Shown piece by piece: positions 11,378-22,076 of a stretch of 64,000 bases of DNA. This DNA comes from Branchinecta lynchi. Taxonomy: Eukaryota > Arthropoda > Branchiopoda > Anostraca > Branchinectidae. The stretch spans positions 15,418,518-15,482,517 of the forward strand of contig JAKZAP010000022.1 of NCBI GenBank assembly GCA_023053575.1, in the 5' to 3' direction. Under the pieces are notes generated by a model. The model did no database searches and had not been told where the DNA came from. It saw nothing but the letters and a program-made list of their open reading frames with translations. A program made the translations under genes and the position numbers. How positions within the stretch are numbered: position 1 is the stretch's first letter; each line of letters begins with the position of its first letter.

Positions 11378-12066
11378 CAGTGGTTCCCAACCGACGGTAC
11401 GCGTACCCCAAGAGGTACGTGAGACCCTTGCAAGGGATACGCGAAGGAACCAAAATTGGTTTAGTCTGCAGCTTCAAAATCTCGCCTCACTCATTTTTTA
11501 TTGCCAAAAGCCTAATGTTATCAGCAGAAGCATCACCAGCCAAAATGTATCTCAAGGGGCAATGTATTCTAACTGGCCGACAGGTCATTTTTACCGACTG
11601 TTTTTTTTTTTTTTCTTTTAAGTAACGCTTTTAAAATCGAAAAATCGTGGCGCTTCGCGCCGACTCTTTTCTTTATAATCGTCTGGCTGATCTTTTTGGG
11701 GGTGTTTGTGTTGTCAAACCATGCGTGACGAGTCTGTTTACAAGCCCTAGGGAAAGTCAGTAAAATAATGTTGATCCAAAAACAGCTAGTCTACTGCCGT
11801 AAAATCTATTTCTGTGTCAAGCAACATTGTTTCAAGAAGAATCGAAGACATTGCAAGTAATATTGTCATGCAGGTTGCGAACGAAGAACGAAAAAGTTTT
11901 CGATGCAGCTTGATGAAAGCACGGAGAACATCAGAACCAAACACACAGACAGGCTGACTGTAATTTCTGATAATAACTATCGTCTTACTCACGTTCTGAA
12001 AAATGGGGTACGCAATCTTTTCGAACCTTTAGGGGTACGCGGTTCGGAAAAGGTTGGAAACCACTG
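11378..12066 (+). mobile_element. hAT element with transposase remnant and 8-bp TSD
   Basis: Termini CAGTGGTTCCCAACC and GGTTGGAAACCACTG are near-perfect inverted repeats, flanked by the 8-bp duplication AGCTAGAT at 11370-11377 and 12067-12074. Around 11893-11925 the plus strand reads SFSMQLDESTE, the signature core of hAT/ZBED-type transposases (usually LDESTD). The rest of the transposase is missing, partly replaced by the 'gtcggtaaa' module at 11560-11720. It lies in PGAP1 intron 5, so it is transcribed antisense within that pre-mRNA. Confidence 0.88.
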
Positions 12067-12431
12067 AGCTAGATGACCTGCGGGTTGACATTTTTGGGAG
12101 TGTAAATACAATCAATGATGAAGTGTGGAAGAAAAGTATTGGAAATATGTGTTTTCAATTTGAAGAGACTGGTAAGGTTCATAAAGGTAGGTTTAGCCCA
12201 CAGAGAAATTTCCTTTAGGAGTTTCCCTTTAATTTAGTTTCATTATTTAGTTTAATTATTTTTGTTGTTTTTTTGCCATGACCTCGGGCTTTTGTGCAAT
12301 AACTTATGTTATGTTATAGTTAAAGGTTAGCTCGGTTACCAGTATATCGTCCAAATAGGCTACGTACCAACAGCTCGGGTAAATGACAAATATCATCCGA
12401 GAATGAAAAGGCTTTAGCGTCGTCAGGTTAA

Positions 12432-12760
12432 AGGACCTGTCTTACCTATAATACTAACGCAACCTACTTCCACAATCACTCCATATATTTCAAAACCCGG
12501 ATTTCGTACGGTACATTCTAACCCCTCTAAGGAAACCACGCTGATTTTCTCAAGTGTCATGTTTTGCTACCTTCGATGTCTATCACGCCTGTCAATGGTT
12601 GTCTGCGAGAAGTAATTCCATCAGAAAAAACGGTTATGTAAATACGGGAATTTCTCGTCTGAAATCGACCAAGGCAAAGCGAAACAGATTTCGACCCGAC
12701 TTCAGTTTCGTTTCTACCTCGGATCGACCGGATTTTCGGCTTCAGACGATTTGATGTGAA
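12432..12760 (+). mobile_element. TTAA-flanked MITE, family AGGACCTGTCTTAC, left part
   Basis: TTAA at 12428-12431 is followed by AGGACCTGTCTTACC. The block 'ttttgctaccttcgatgt' and the following bases match the copies at 42541-43014 and 57383-57755. The right end is not clear. Confidence 0.65.
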
Positions 12761-12836
12761 GGTAAATATATATTTCGACCGGAATCGTCGACCGATAGGA
12801 TTATCGGAAAGAACGTTCGGGAGCCTAACCCGATAC

Positions 12837-13065
12837 AAAATTATCTCAAAATAGTAGTATGAACTTATACGAAAGAGTAGCATGCAGTACGAACTGATGC
12901 TACTGCATGCTACTATAGCAAGACTGGATGCTACTGAAGCAAGGCGGGATGCTACTGAATACGACTGCTTAAGATTAGCCCAGTGTGGCGCACATTAAAT
13001 TAAAGTATTCTGTACTACTGCATATCAATACATGCAACCATTTCGTACAACTACCATACCACTAC
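12837..13065. repeat. 'tagtagcatgcagtac' repeat, copy 1
   Basis: Locally palindromic (TGCATGCTACT, 'gatgctactg'). An inverted, diverged copy lies at 17530-17726, starting with the same flanking 'attatctcaaaatagtagtat' phrase in complement. Both lie in PGAP1 introns on either side of exon 5/exon 4. Confidence 0.7.
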
Positions 13066-13257
13066 ATAGGCTAAAAGAAATTTCATCGGGGATAACTCAC
13101 GGAAAGAGAAGAAATAAGGCAAGCGTGATACTCAGTGTATTGCTAATAGACGAGATAGGATATACTTATGAAGTGTAGGATCTGGGGAACGACAATGGAC
13201 AGAAATACTACAGAAGTAAAATGAATTACAAGTACTACGCTTCCTTTCAAAACTCAC

Positions 13258-13431
13258 TTCTATCAGGTGATACTGCAGCACTTCCTTTCGTGTCTCAGCG
13301 TCCGTCGCGATCTGCCTTGTATCCGGATCAACCAAATCGAAGAGCGATCGAACAACAGCCAAAACAACTTCCTTACACCACACTATGCAGAGGTGATCAG
13401 TTTCGAGCCACACCTTGGGCATGGCTGTCGT
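13258..13431 (-). CDS. PGAP1: PGAP1 exon 5
   Basis: Residues 263-320 in 58 whole codons. Acceptor TTGTTTAG|ACGACA, donor ATAGAA|GTGAGT. Encodes PKVWLETDHLCIVWCKE followed by SLFDLVDPDTRQI. The pattern TDHL-IVWCK is diagnostic for PGAP1 and lies at the end of the hydrolase domain. The in-frame extension beyond the donor is not conserved. Confidence 0.94.
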
Positions 13432-13440
13432 CTAAACAAG

Positions 13441-13844
13441 AATAACATAATAATAATAATAATAATTTTATTTTTCCCACATCAAAAAGCATATGGCATA
13501 GACGGAGTAGGAATAAAGAACGAAAAGAAGAAGGAAACACTATAACAAAAGGAGACCAGACAAACAAAGAGACTGCGACAACCTTATCTTATCTATAAAA
13601 CTATCCTATTTGGCTTCAAGTAAGTTATCCGTGCGTATATTTTTGTCTTATCTAAACAGTCATTTTCGCCAGGGTACTGATTCAGTCGTTCATTACTACT
13701 GGCGATGGAAGGATGTTACAACAACTCATAGGTCTGTTTGGGAACAGATAGAAAAAGAACCAGGATTAAATGTATGGTAGAGAACTTCTTCTGACTCGAA
13801 TGAGTTCCTCGTTTTCACTATGGGACTATAGCCTTCCAAGCTGA
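13441..13844. other. intron 4 start, (AAT)n LINE-type tail
   Basis: 'aataataataataattttatt' at about 13447-13472 looks like an inverted LINE 3' tail. Nothing else was recognised up to 13844. Confidence 0.4.
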
Positions 13845-14240
13845 CGTATTTTTTTCATTATTGCATATTTTTATAGTGTCATTGAATGGATCAGTCGATT
13901 TAGGCATAATTGTATTTATATTTGACATTGCAAAACGGATACGCCAGATACCTTTTATTAGAGCTACATTTCGACCCTTCTTGGCAAAGGTCCTCTTTAG
14001 GCTCAAGCTAGCAAATGAACTTGTAGAAAAACAATTAAAGATTCTTCCTTAAATATCTGATTTTGTGAACATCTTCCCTGAAAACTGATTGGAGTTAAAC
14101 CTGGCACTCTGATTTCATTCTAGACACGGCTTTTTGCTGATCGATTGGGTCGAATATAGATCTAATAAATGTAGCTGAGGTATCCATTTTGCGTTGTCAA
14201 ACCCGATTCGCCGTCAGCTTGGGCTGAAGGAATATCTTTG
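13845..14240. repeat. palindromic 'cttggcaagggtcc' element, copy 3
   Basis: Holds 'cttcttggcaaaggtcctct' and ends 'gtcagcttgggctgaaggaa', the complement of the family's left end. Its right arm is diverged. Confidence 0.6.
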
Positions 14241-14303
14241 TTTATATTATTATATTTTGTACTTGGGTTTACATGTTATCTTCAGTAAGGGCCAACTGCT
14301 TAA

Positions 14304-14731
14304 AGAACACCTGAACAATAAAACACATCATGGAGAATGCATTTACAGACATGGCCACGGAAAGCATTCTTCTCCTGAGCGTGACGTTTTCAAAATAGGG
14401 ATGTTCCTTTCTGGAGGTTTGCACATGCAGACTCCAAGACAAAAGCGCAATTCATTCAAATTTTGTACAGCGCTGGCCGGATCGTATTGGAATCTCTTCT
14501 AGAGATAGGTTTGGGCTTAACTGGTTGAAAAATATTCCAGAAGAAAGGTTGATTGGAGACATTTGTTCATTTCTAAAATTGTTCGGTACTGAAATAAGGA
14601 CAGAAGCCAAATGGAGCAAAAATCATAGCTTGGAAACACTATTTCGTATTTGGATTGGGGTTTCTGCACGCAATGTTAACGGAAGTCATACATATAGGGA
14701 TGATACTTGGTACTCTTCATCCAGGTGTCCT
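14304..14731 (-). mobile_element. TTAA-flanked MITE, family AGGACACCTGAA, copy 1
   Basis: TTAA lies at 14300-14303 and 14732-14735. The ends are AGAACACCTGAAC and CAGGTGTCCT. It is collinear with 62390-62828 in reverse orientation, and with 25609-26003. Long-looking frames inside (e.g. 'HGECIYRHGHGKHSSPERDV') recur between copies only because the DNA is similar; all copies have stops. Confidence 0.85.
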
Positions 14732-14935
14732 TTAAAGGACGCCTCGTACTTACCTTGCTTATTATATTATCTCTAGCTGCCCTGTAGAATTGCAAGCATA
14801 AAAAAACCTCAACCATTCGCAACTGCTTCGTTATGCAACTACGATTTTTTTGCGTTTTTTTCGACCGAGCCGAGTTTGCTGTTCAAGCACTGCACACTTC
14901 ACAGGAAGCTCCAGGGTCCACCGACAACTCTTTAA

Positions 14936-15399
14936 AGTTTAACTGAACAGGCAACTTATTTTTACATCTTAGATTCAAATACATTGAATTATTAACACCT
15001 ATTGGGGATTTTCATTCTGTCCACAGTAGTCTTCAGTAGGGACGTTGGGAATGTGGACGCTTTCCCATGGTGAATCCGTCCACAATTCGCCCGCGAAAAT
15101 CACTAAACTATCACTACACAAGACACCTCACTAGCTGCACTAGCACTAGCTGCAGACACTTCTTAGTTTATTTGATACACAATTTATTTACTCGTTTGCT
15201 GCTGGTATTGTTGCCAAATGTTCCAGGCACCATAGAGATATCACAAAAACGGGAAGAGCGGCAAGCACAATGGGATAATCGATTATTTGGAAATATCAGA
15301 AAAACAAACTAACGCTTTTTCATCGGGTTTTCAAGATTATTTAAGCGAACAAGTGATGGGTAACTAGACTGTCGCATCCTAGCCCTTTTCGGTTAAACT
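14936..15399 (+). mobile_element. TTAA-flanked MITE, family AGTTTAACTG, copy 2
   Basis: TTAA lies at 14932-14935 and 15400-15403. It is very similar to 21004-21480 in the opposite orientation, including 'atttggaaatatcagaaaaa' and 'gtaactagactgtcgcatcc'. It holds a short CTAGCTGCA-type duplication. Confidence 0.85.
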
Positions 15400-15403
15400 T
15401 TAA

Positions 15404-16159
15404 AGAATAAGGGCACGAGAAGCTACAAAATATTTGTTTTCCTTTTTGAAGACTTGGCAACAGGTCTCGAGTTTCGGAACCTTTTTCTTTGTCTGGCTTT
15501 CCCCACTTCTTAAACACGGTGCACACAGTTTCAAATATTTTGCGTTGAACCTCTCCTTCGAAGAGCGGAAAGTCTGGATAGAGTCGACAAGCACCAACGA
15601 GAGAATCGCCAATTTAACAGGGCAAATATTGGTAGAAAAAAAAATGTCTATACACTGTCAGAAGAAGTTTAATAACATATAACACAGGGTTGCACATCGT
15701 TCTGTTGAATGTTATGTTGGGTGCTAACGATATATCTGTCATGACCCTTTAAAGGCACAGAAAACTTGACTAACCAACTTTCGGCCATTAAACCGACCTG
15801 GGGGGCTTAGATAAAGATACAGGGACTTATCGTCGACAGGACCCACTTTCTTTGTTATCTCGACCCCCCCCCCCCTTAGTGTTCCCAAAGCTAGCTGGCA
15901 GGCCCTTGCCCCTTATGCAATGTAATTATGCACTGTGAAAGTTCGCCTTTGGCCGTGTTGACTAACACATCGGGATTGTAATCAAGAGGTCGTGCGTTCG
16001 ATTCCTACTCCCGGAACACAAACCTTTTGCTTTTTTTTCTACTAACTCAAAAGTCGAATTCTCGGAAACTGCCCGGAAACTGCAATGGTCGTAACGAGAA
16101 TTTTTCTTACTCTCAATATCGACTCAGGGTACATTCTAGATATGTTAGCTAGCTCCACG
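15404..16159. other. intron 4 spacer with a tRNA-like segment
   Basis: Apart from the tRNA-like stretch at 15941-16016 and a C run at 15866-15877, nothing was recognised. Open frames at 15341-15682 occur on both strands and are not conserved. Confidence 0.4.
15941..16016 (+). pseudogene. tRNA-like sequence (Thr-TGT-like), degenerate
   Basis: An A-box-like stretch 'tggccgtgttgactaacac', an anticodon-loop-like 'attgtaat' and a good B box 'gcgttcgattcc' are correctly spaced, and a T run follows 20 bp later. The anticodon and acceptor stems pair poorly, so this is a tRNA pseudogene or SINE head and not a working gene. Confidence 0.5.
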
Positions 16160-16750
16160 AGTCAAGTTTTCTGTCCTTTAAGTGTTTAGTTTCGAGACAA
16201 AATTTCTGCTACGACCCTTTTAAACATTCTGCTTTGCGAAAATATAAGCTCTGAAAGGCTCACAACATCTCATAAGACTCACCACAAGGATGCGCAAACA
16301 TGTCTTACCTGTTAACAGACTTCTAAGAGTGTGGTAATTTGTGTGCTTTAAAATCACTCAAACGCAGGCCAATGGTCTTTAATTAAGGTTTAATGTTGCT
16401 CCGCTATTCACGAATAAAATTTTCAGTGGAATTTCCCTGTTGAACCTGCAGCACCTCTATGCGCTTGTACTTGTGTTGTATGCTTGACAAAAACGATTTA
16501 CGAAAAATAAACGTTCACGCAGTGATTTGCTTTCCGCAAGCTGATGACTGGCCACTGAAAAGCCACGTTTGCACTGAGATTCAGATTTCCCACGTCATAG
16601 TAGAATTTGCGCTGTGGAGACGGCTGTAGATATTCTGGACGTCTCTACTAGAGCAGATAGTGGAAAATAAAAAATTCCTTAGCAGAATCCAAAAAATTCA
16701 GAATATTCAATTATATGATACCAAAATAATTTGGCTACTCAGTTAAACTT
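16160..16750. mobile_element. AGTTTAACTG-family MITE, diverged copy
   Basis: Shares 'ctattcacgaataa', 'gtgttgtatgcttgac' and 'aactggccactgaaa'-type blocks with 41600-41823, 42000-42130 and 62105-62245. It ends 'cagttaaactt', but the flanking TTAA is lost. Confidence 0.6.
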
Positions 16751-16834
16751 GTGTGTGCTATTGGGATCAAAATAAAACTAACTGATGGATTAAATTAAAT
16801 ATTTTTATAAGCAATGAACTGAAAGACGAAAATG

Positions 16835-16908
16835 CTCCTCAGCCGGGATTTGAACCCAGGACCCTCTGCTTACAAAGCAGGCGCTCTCACCATTTGAGCT
16901 ACCGAGGG
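16835..16908 (-). tRNA. tRNA-Thr (TGT)-like gene
   Basis: The minus strand folds as a tRNA. D arm GCTC...GAGC, anticodon loop TTTGTAA (anticodon TGT), T arm CTGGG TTCAAAT CCCGG, and acceptor strands CCCTCGG and CTGAGGA. Two pairs fail: position 1-72 is C/A and 27-43 is C/A. A TTTT run follows a few bases beyond the 3' end, as expected for a Pol III terminator. It lies in PGAP1 intron 4 in the same orientation. It could be functional or a recent pseudogene. Confidence 0.6.
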
Positions 16909-17030
16909 GCTTGTGAACAGAGTTCGCAAACCACTAGGACAGTCTGGTAGAAGCCGGCCATAGAAACAGTGATCCCGCGCGAAGGCAAATTCATCTAACC
17001 AATTCACATCCCCATGTCACGAATTAAGAA

Positions 17031-17157
17031 TAATACATAGATGTCACTTTACACAAGGGACTTGTACCATGACCAATAAACCAGAAACATTTTCTGTTTG
17101 TTTCTGGTTTATTGGTCACGGTACAAGCCCCTTGTGTAAAGTGCCATCTATGTATTA
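17031..17157 (-). repeat. 127-bp near-perfect hairpin
   Basis: Arms 17031-17087 and 17101-17157 (57 nt each) pair with three mismatches around a 13-nt loop. In the minus-strand (PGAP1 sense) RNA, two of the three become G-U pairs. The bases just outside allow a TA duplication, so it is probably a tiny foldback MITE. It starts 51 bp after the exon 4 donor. Confidence 0.85.
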
Positions 17158-17207
17158 TTAAATTAAATGGGTATTTCCTGGAGGCCATTACACATACGAC
17201 CACTTAC

Positions 17208-17477
17208 CAACGTACTGATACCATCTTCACTAAGCGCAGTCAGGCCAGACCTGACCTGGAAATCGCGATGACCACCTCCGATGGATGCCATGACTAGGGA
17301 ATTCAAACTTTCCGCGTGGACCATCCAATGGACCTTGATTTTGTTATAGAACTTTCTCAGGACGTAATCAGCAGAGATGACCGGTTCCACGTGCGGAGTG
17401 GCAAGGGTAATGAGAGTGTGAACCTTTGAAGGGTCAAATTGACCCGTTGCGAAGAGACTCTTGGCGACAATTCCTCC
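17208..17477 (-). CDS. PGAP1: PGAP1 exon 4
   Basis: Residues 173-262 in 90 whole codons. Acceptor TTTCAG|GGAGGA, donor TTG|GTAAGT. Starts GGIVAKSLFATGQFDPSKVH, which completes GHSMGG, then LITLATPHVEPVI and IGGGHRDFQVRSGLTALS. ATPH and GGHRD are recurrent PGAP1 landmarks, and the GGHRD histidine region is where the catalytic His of the fold is expected. An open frame runs past the donor to 17163 but that tail is intron. A strong hairpin begins 51 bp beyond the donor (17031-17157). Confidence 0.95.
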
Positions 17478-17529
17478 CTGAAACCAAAACAAAGGATTCA
17501 ATTCAATTCAATATAACCCGATGAAAAAA

Positions 17530-17726
17530 TTGTAGCCTGCGTAGTTGTATGATAGTTGTACGAAAGAGTATGTATTGATATGTAGTAAAGAATACTATCA
17601 TTTAATGAGCATCAAACTGGGCCAATCTTAAGCAGTAGTATCTAGTAGCATGTAGTAGCATCAGTTCGTACTGCATGCTACTTTTTCGTCCAACTTCATA
17701 CTACTATTTCGAGATAAATTTTCACC
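17530..17726. repeat. 'tagtagcatgcagtac' repeat, copy 2 (inverted)
   Basis: Reverse-complement relative of 12837-13065, including 'tgcatgctact' and 'aagcagtagtat'. It lies in PGAP1 intron 3. Confidence 0.65.
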
Positions 17727-17984
17727 GGAAATCTAAAACAAGAGCTGAAAGCTGATATGACACTTGAAAGAGTAGACAAAATGTTGGCGGGAGTTTTTTG
17801 TTTGGGAGTTTTGTACTGAGTCGAATATTATTTTATTATACACTAGTAAGAAAAAGTACTGTATTTTCTTTGAGCATTTACTGCATTGCGGCGAAGATGC
17901 GCACTTTAAGGGAGCTAGAACCTTATTTGTAAGCAAAACCCTTGAGGCAAAAATGGTAATGAGCTCATGGGGATCATGATTGAT

Positions 17985-19714
17985 ACTTTAAGGAATGGTA
18001 GGATTTGGAGAGTGGCGAATTCTAAGCCAATCTTGTCGGATTTCTAATATTCCAGCCAAGTTTCATCATCCTAGCACATTTGGAAGTACCTCTACTCGCG
18101 ATCACCGGAATTCCGGACTCCCCCTTAAACTCCCCCCCATCAGTCGCCTGAGCAAATCCGGTTCTGTAAATGATTTATCGGGAGCATCTGTTAGTTATTC
18201 CCACAAAGTTCCATCCCTATCTCTCCAGTCTAAGTCGGTCACATATCCCCCCCCCCCCCCCAGTTGTCGTCGGATCCGGTCCTGACATGAAAAGATCACC
18301 AGAGACATGGCCTCTATTCAATTACAAAATTTCACTCAAATCCGATCACCCGTTCCAAAGTTACACATGACTCAATATTCCGGATTCCCCCTTCCTCTAC
18401 TCCCCCACGACTATCGGATCGAGTTTGATAGGGTCCCTGATACGCCTCCCAAGTTTCGTCGTGAAAATCCCCAGAACCGCCATCACCGGAATTCCGGGAA
18501 ACACCCCTCCACCCAAGTGTCCGGATCCAGTCCAAATGTGTAAACGATTTATCTGGGGCAGATGCTGGTTATTCCCAGCAAGTTTCACTCCGATTCCTCT
18601 ATTCTAACCGTTTCTCGGGATTTCCGGTCCCCCCCCCCCCCAACTCCTCCATAGCTGACGAATCCAGTTCGGACTTCAGAGGGAACATCAGAGATATGTC
18701 ATTTATTCAGGAGTTTCATTTCAATCCGACCACCCGTTCGAAAGTTACACACCACTCAATTTTCCGGATTCCACCACCCACCACTCCCCCAAAATGGTCG
18801 GATCGGAAACTGATTATTGCAAGGTTGGTGTCGGGTCCCTGATACGCCTGCCAAGTTTCATCATCCTAGCACCCTCTAGTCTATATCAAACCCTACTAAG
18901 TTCAACAACATATTTTGCCAACCCCTTCAACCTTCGATTGATCTATTTCTCTCCGAACGAATTCTAGCAAAGAATGACTCAACCACGAGCAGAACTATAG
19001 TAGTGTGATGAAAGAATGTCTCATCCATGCGCAGAGCTATACAAGTGCGAAAAAAGGGGTAGGGGTTTGACGAAAACTAGAAAAAGCATTTCAAGTTCTC
19101 CAGAACTACAGCCCCCACCAATTATCGAATCCGATCCGAATTTGACAATGAACATCCAAGACATTTGTTCTTCATAGCTGTCAAGTTTATTGCACGCAAT
19201 ATTTTACCAACCCCTTCGACCTTCGATTGATGTAGCTCTCTCCGAACGAATCCTAGCAAATCATCCACGAGCACGGCTATACTAGTGTTATGAAAGAATG
19301 ACTCATCCATGCGTAGAGCTATAATAGTGCGAAGAAAGGGGTAGGGGTTTGACGAAAACCAGAAAATGCATTTAAAGAGATTTCGGGTGTCCCCCTCCCA
19401 GTTATCGGATCCGATCCGAATTTGACAATGAACATCCGAGACATTAGTTCTTGATACCTGTCAAGTTTCATGCACGCCCGATTATCCGTTCTAAAGTTAT
19501 GAATGTTACTAATTTCCGGATTCCCCATGTCGCCACTCCCCCATTGATGGTTGGATCGGGGAAGTGATTACTTCCAAGTTAATCCGGTTGGGTCCCTGAT
19601 ATGCGTGCCAAGTTTCGTCGTCCTAGGTCATTTGGAAGTGCCTAAACTAGCAAAATGCGGACAGACCGACAGACATTACGATCGCTATATGGCACTTGAG
19701 TAAGCTCAAGTGCC
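17985..19714 (+). mobile_element. pearl/HINE-like element, family B
   Basis: Internal units of about 400 bp repeat 'caccggaattccgg', 'tccgatcacccgttc', 'ttccggattcccc' and 'cctgatacgcctgccaagtt'. They are followed by a (GACA)n-type microsatellite near 19667, a short unique segment 'attacgatcgctatat' and a terminal palindrome GGCACTTGAG/TAAG/CTCAAGTGCC at 19691-19714. This layout is that of pearl/DINE-type non-autonomous Helentrons. It carries G/C homopolymers and no real coding frame. Confidence 0.7.
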
Positions 19715-20409
19715 ATAAAAATCAATAAAAAATAATTTAAATCTCATGGAGGACATTCTTCAATCGGTTCGACATTCTTCTCTCTCTGCAGAGTAGGGGT
19801 CGGTACCGTTTCTGTTTCTGTTTTTTTTACTGCCGTTTTCTTTTTTTTCTTTTTTTTTAAATAACAGAAAACAGAAAACAGGTAGCAGATTTTTTAATGT
19901 CGTTTCTGTTTCTGTTACGTTTTTTATTTTACCTGTTTTTTCCAAATTTCCGTTTTTTGTTACGACTTCTACGCGTGGCGTCCCGGCGTAATTTACCGGT
20001 TTTTATTCTCCCGGTGGATTATGCCATCTACCGATATTTTCCGCTTTTCGGATGGGAATATTTGTGAGTCAGAAAAGAGAGATTGCACCCTACCCGGCGA
20101 AACGGACGAAACGGAAACCATCATTAGAGGAAGCATAACAACAAAATTAACATTAGGAGGTATAGGACTTTCGACTTACAGACTAAATTATCGGACTTTG
20201 ATAACCAGTTTGCTGGAAACGTTAATCTTGCTATTCCTTGTTGGTAATAATAACACTTTTGCTGGAAAAGTTGATCTGACTATTTCTTGCTGGTATAATA
20301 ACACTTTTGCGAAACGGAGTCTCGCATCCCATTGGGCGGTTAAGACGCGTTTTTTGAAATCCAACCAATAGGAAGCACGAATCGTTTTGTACTGAAAGTT
20401 TGAAGCCTT

Positions 20410-21826
20410 CAAGCGTTCTAGAACATCTGGAAGTACCTTAACTCGCGATCACCGGAATTCCGGACCCCCTCCAACTCCCCCCCCCCCCACAGTGCACGAA
20501 TCCGGTCCGTTCTGTCACAGGTGTACCTAGTTCTTGTGCTCGTTCTTCCCACCAAGTTTCTTCCCGATCAGTTCACTCTATGCGTGACACAACATTTCCA
20601 GCACTCCTCTCCACCTCCCCCCCCCCCATTCTTCGGATCCGGTCCAGACTTGAAATGGGACTTCCAAGATACTAGGTCTATCCAAATATCAAGGTTCATT
20701 AAGATCCGATCACCCGTTCGAAAGTTAAATATACCTCAGGATTCCGGATTCCTCCTCCCTCCACTCCCACGATGGTCGGATCGAGGAACTGACTATTTTC
20801 AAGTTTATTTGGTCTGGTCTCTGACATGCATGCCTGCCAATTTTCATCGTCCTAGCTCACCTGGGAGTACCTTAACTCCGGAATTCTGGAACCCCCTCCA
20901 ACTTCCACCGCAGTGCCAGAATCCGGTCCAGTTCTGTCTATGATGTGCCAAGGGATTGTGATTGTTCTTCCCACCGAGTTTAATCCTGATCGCTCAACTT
21001 TAAAGTTTAACCGAAAAGGGCTAGGATACGACAGTCTAGTTACCCATCACTTGTTCGCTTAAATAATCTTGAAAACCCGATGAAAAAGCGTTAGTTTGTT
21101 TTTCTGATATTTCCAAATAATCGATTATTCCATTGTGCTTGCCGCTCTTCCCGTTTTTGTGATATCTCTATGGTGCCTGGAACATTTGGCAACAACACCA
21201 GCAGCAAACGAGTAAATAAATTGTGTATCAAATAAACAAAGAAGTGTCTGCAGTCTGCAGTGCCAAAAACTAGTGCTAGCTAGTGAGGTGTCTTGTGTAG
21301 TGATAGTTTAGTGATTTTCGCGGGCGAATTGTGGACGGATTCACCATGGGAAAGCGTCCACATTCCCAACGTCCCTACTGAAGACTACTGTGGACAGAAT
21401 GAAAATCCCCAATAGGTGTTGTAATAATTCAATGTATCTGAATCTAAGATGTAAAAATAAGTTGCCTGTTCAGTTAAACTTTAAGCATGTCACAAGATTT
21501 CCCGTCCCCCCTCCCCACACATTCATCGGATCCCAACCGGACTTGAAATGAAACGTCTGAGACACCAGGTCGTTCGAAATATAAAGTTTCATTAAAATCC
21601 GATCACCCGTTGCAAAGTTATACATATACATACCTCGATATTTCTGATTCCCCCTCACTCCACTCCCCCACGGTGGTCGGATCGTCGAAGTGACTATTTC
21701 CAAGCTAATTTGGTCAAATCCCTGATATGCCTGCCAAGCTTCATTGTCTTAGCACCTCTGGAAGTAGCCTAACTCGAGAACAGTGGACCGAGCGACCGAA
21801 AAGTGATCAGTATATGGCACTTGAGT
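20410..21826 (+). mobile_element. pearl/HINE-like element, family B, nested
   Basis: Same internal units as 17985-19714, from 'ctggaagtaccttaactcgc' to 'tatatggcacttgagtgaag', where the terminal palindrome is cut off after its first half. It is interrupted by the MITE at 21004-21480. Confidence 0.65.
21004..21480 (-). mobile_element. TTAA-flanked MITE, family AGTTTAACTG, copy 3
   Basis: TTAA lies at 21000-21003 and 21481-21484, with ends AGTTTAACCG and CAGTTAAACT. It looks nearly identical to 14936-15399 but inverted, 6 kb away. Confidence 0.87.
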
Positions 21827-21830
21827 GAAG

Positions 21831-22076
21831 ACCATGCTCAAACGCTGGGGCATGCTGACAGGGTGACCATGTTTCTCACACGTAGTTGTATCCCTTCTTC
21901 TGCATAGGGGTATCAGTATACAGTACTTTCGGAACTAAAACAATTTGGTATTTAATTTTTTACCTTGAAATTTTTTGCTTTAAAAGGGTACTGGTACCCT
22001 TCTGGGGAATAAGAGGTGCACATACATTATGACGTCCATACCCTCCCCTGCCAGCATACCCCAGCATTTGACCATG
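21831..22076. mobile_element. small inverted-repeat element
   Basis: Left end ACCATGCTCAAACGCTGGGG and right end CCCCAGCATTTGACCATGG are inverted copies. The middle is non-coding. No clear TSD. Confidence 0.6.

Noticed and set aside
11786..11992. Minus-strand frame in the 11378-12066 element
   Set aside because: It is the shadow of the hAT transposase remnant that reads MQLDEST on the plus strand.
14194..14776. Peptides such as HGECIYRHGHGKHSSPERD, recurring at 25.8 and 62.6 kb, as a possible small gene family
   Set aside because: The repeats are TTAA-flanked MITE copies; all are broken by stops and their similarity is at DNA level over non-coding parts as well.
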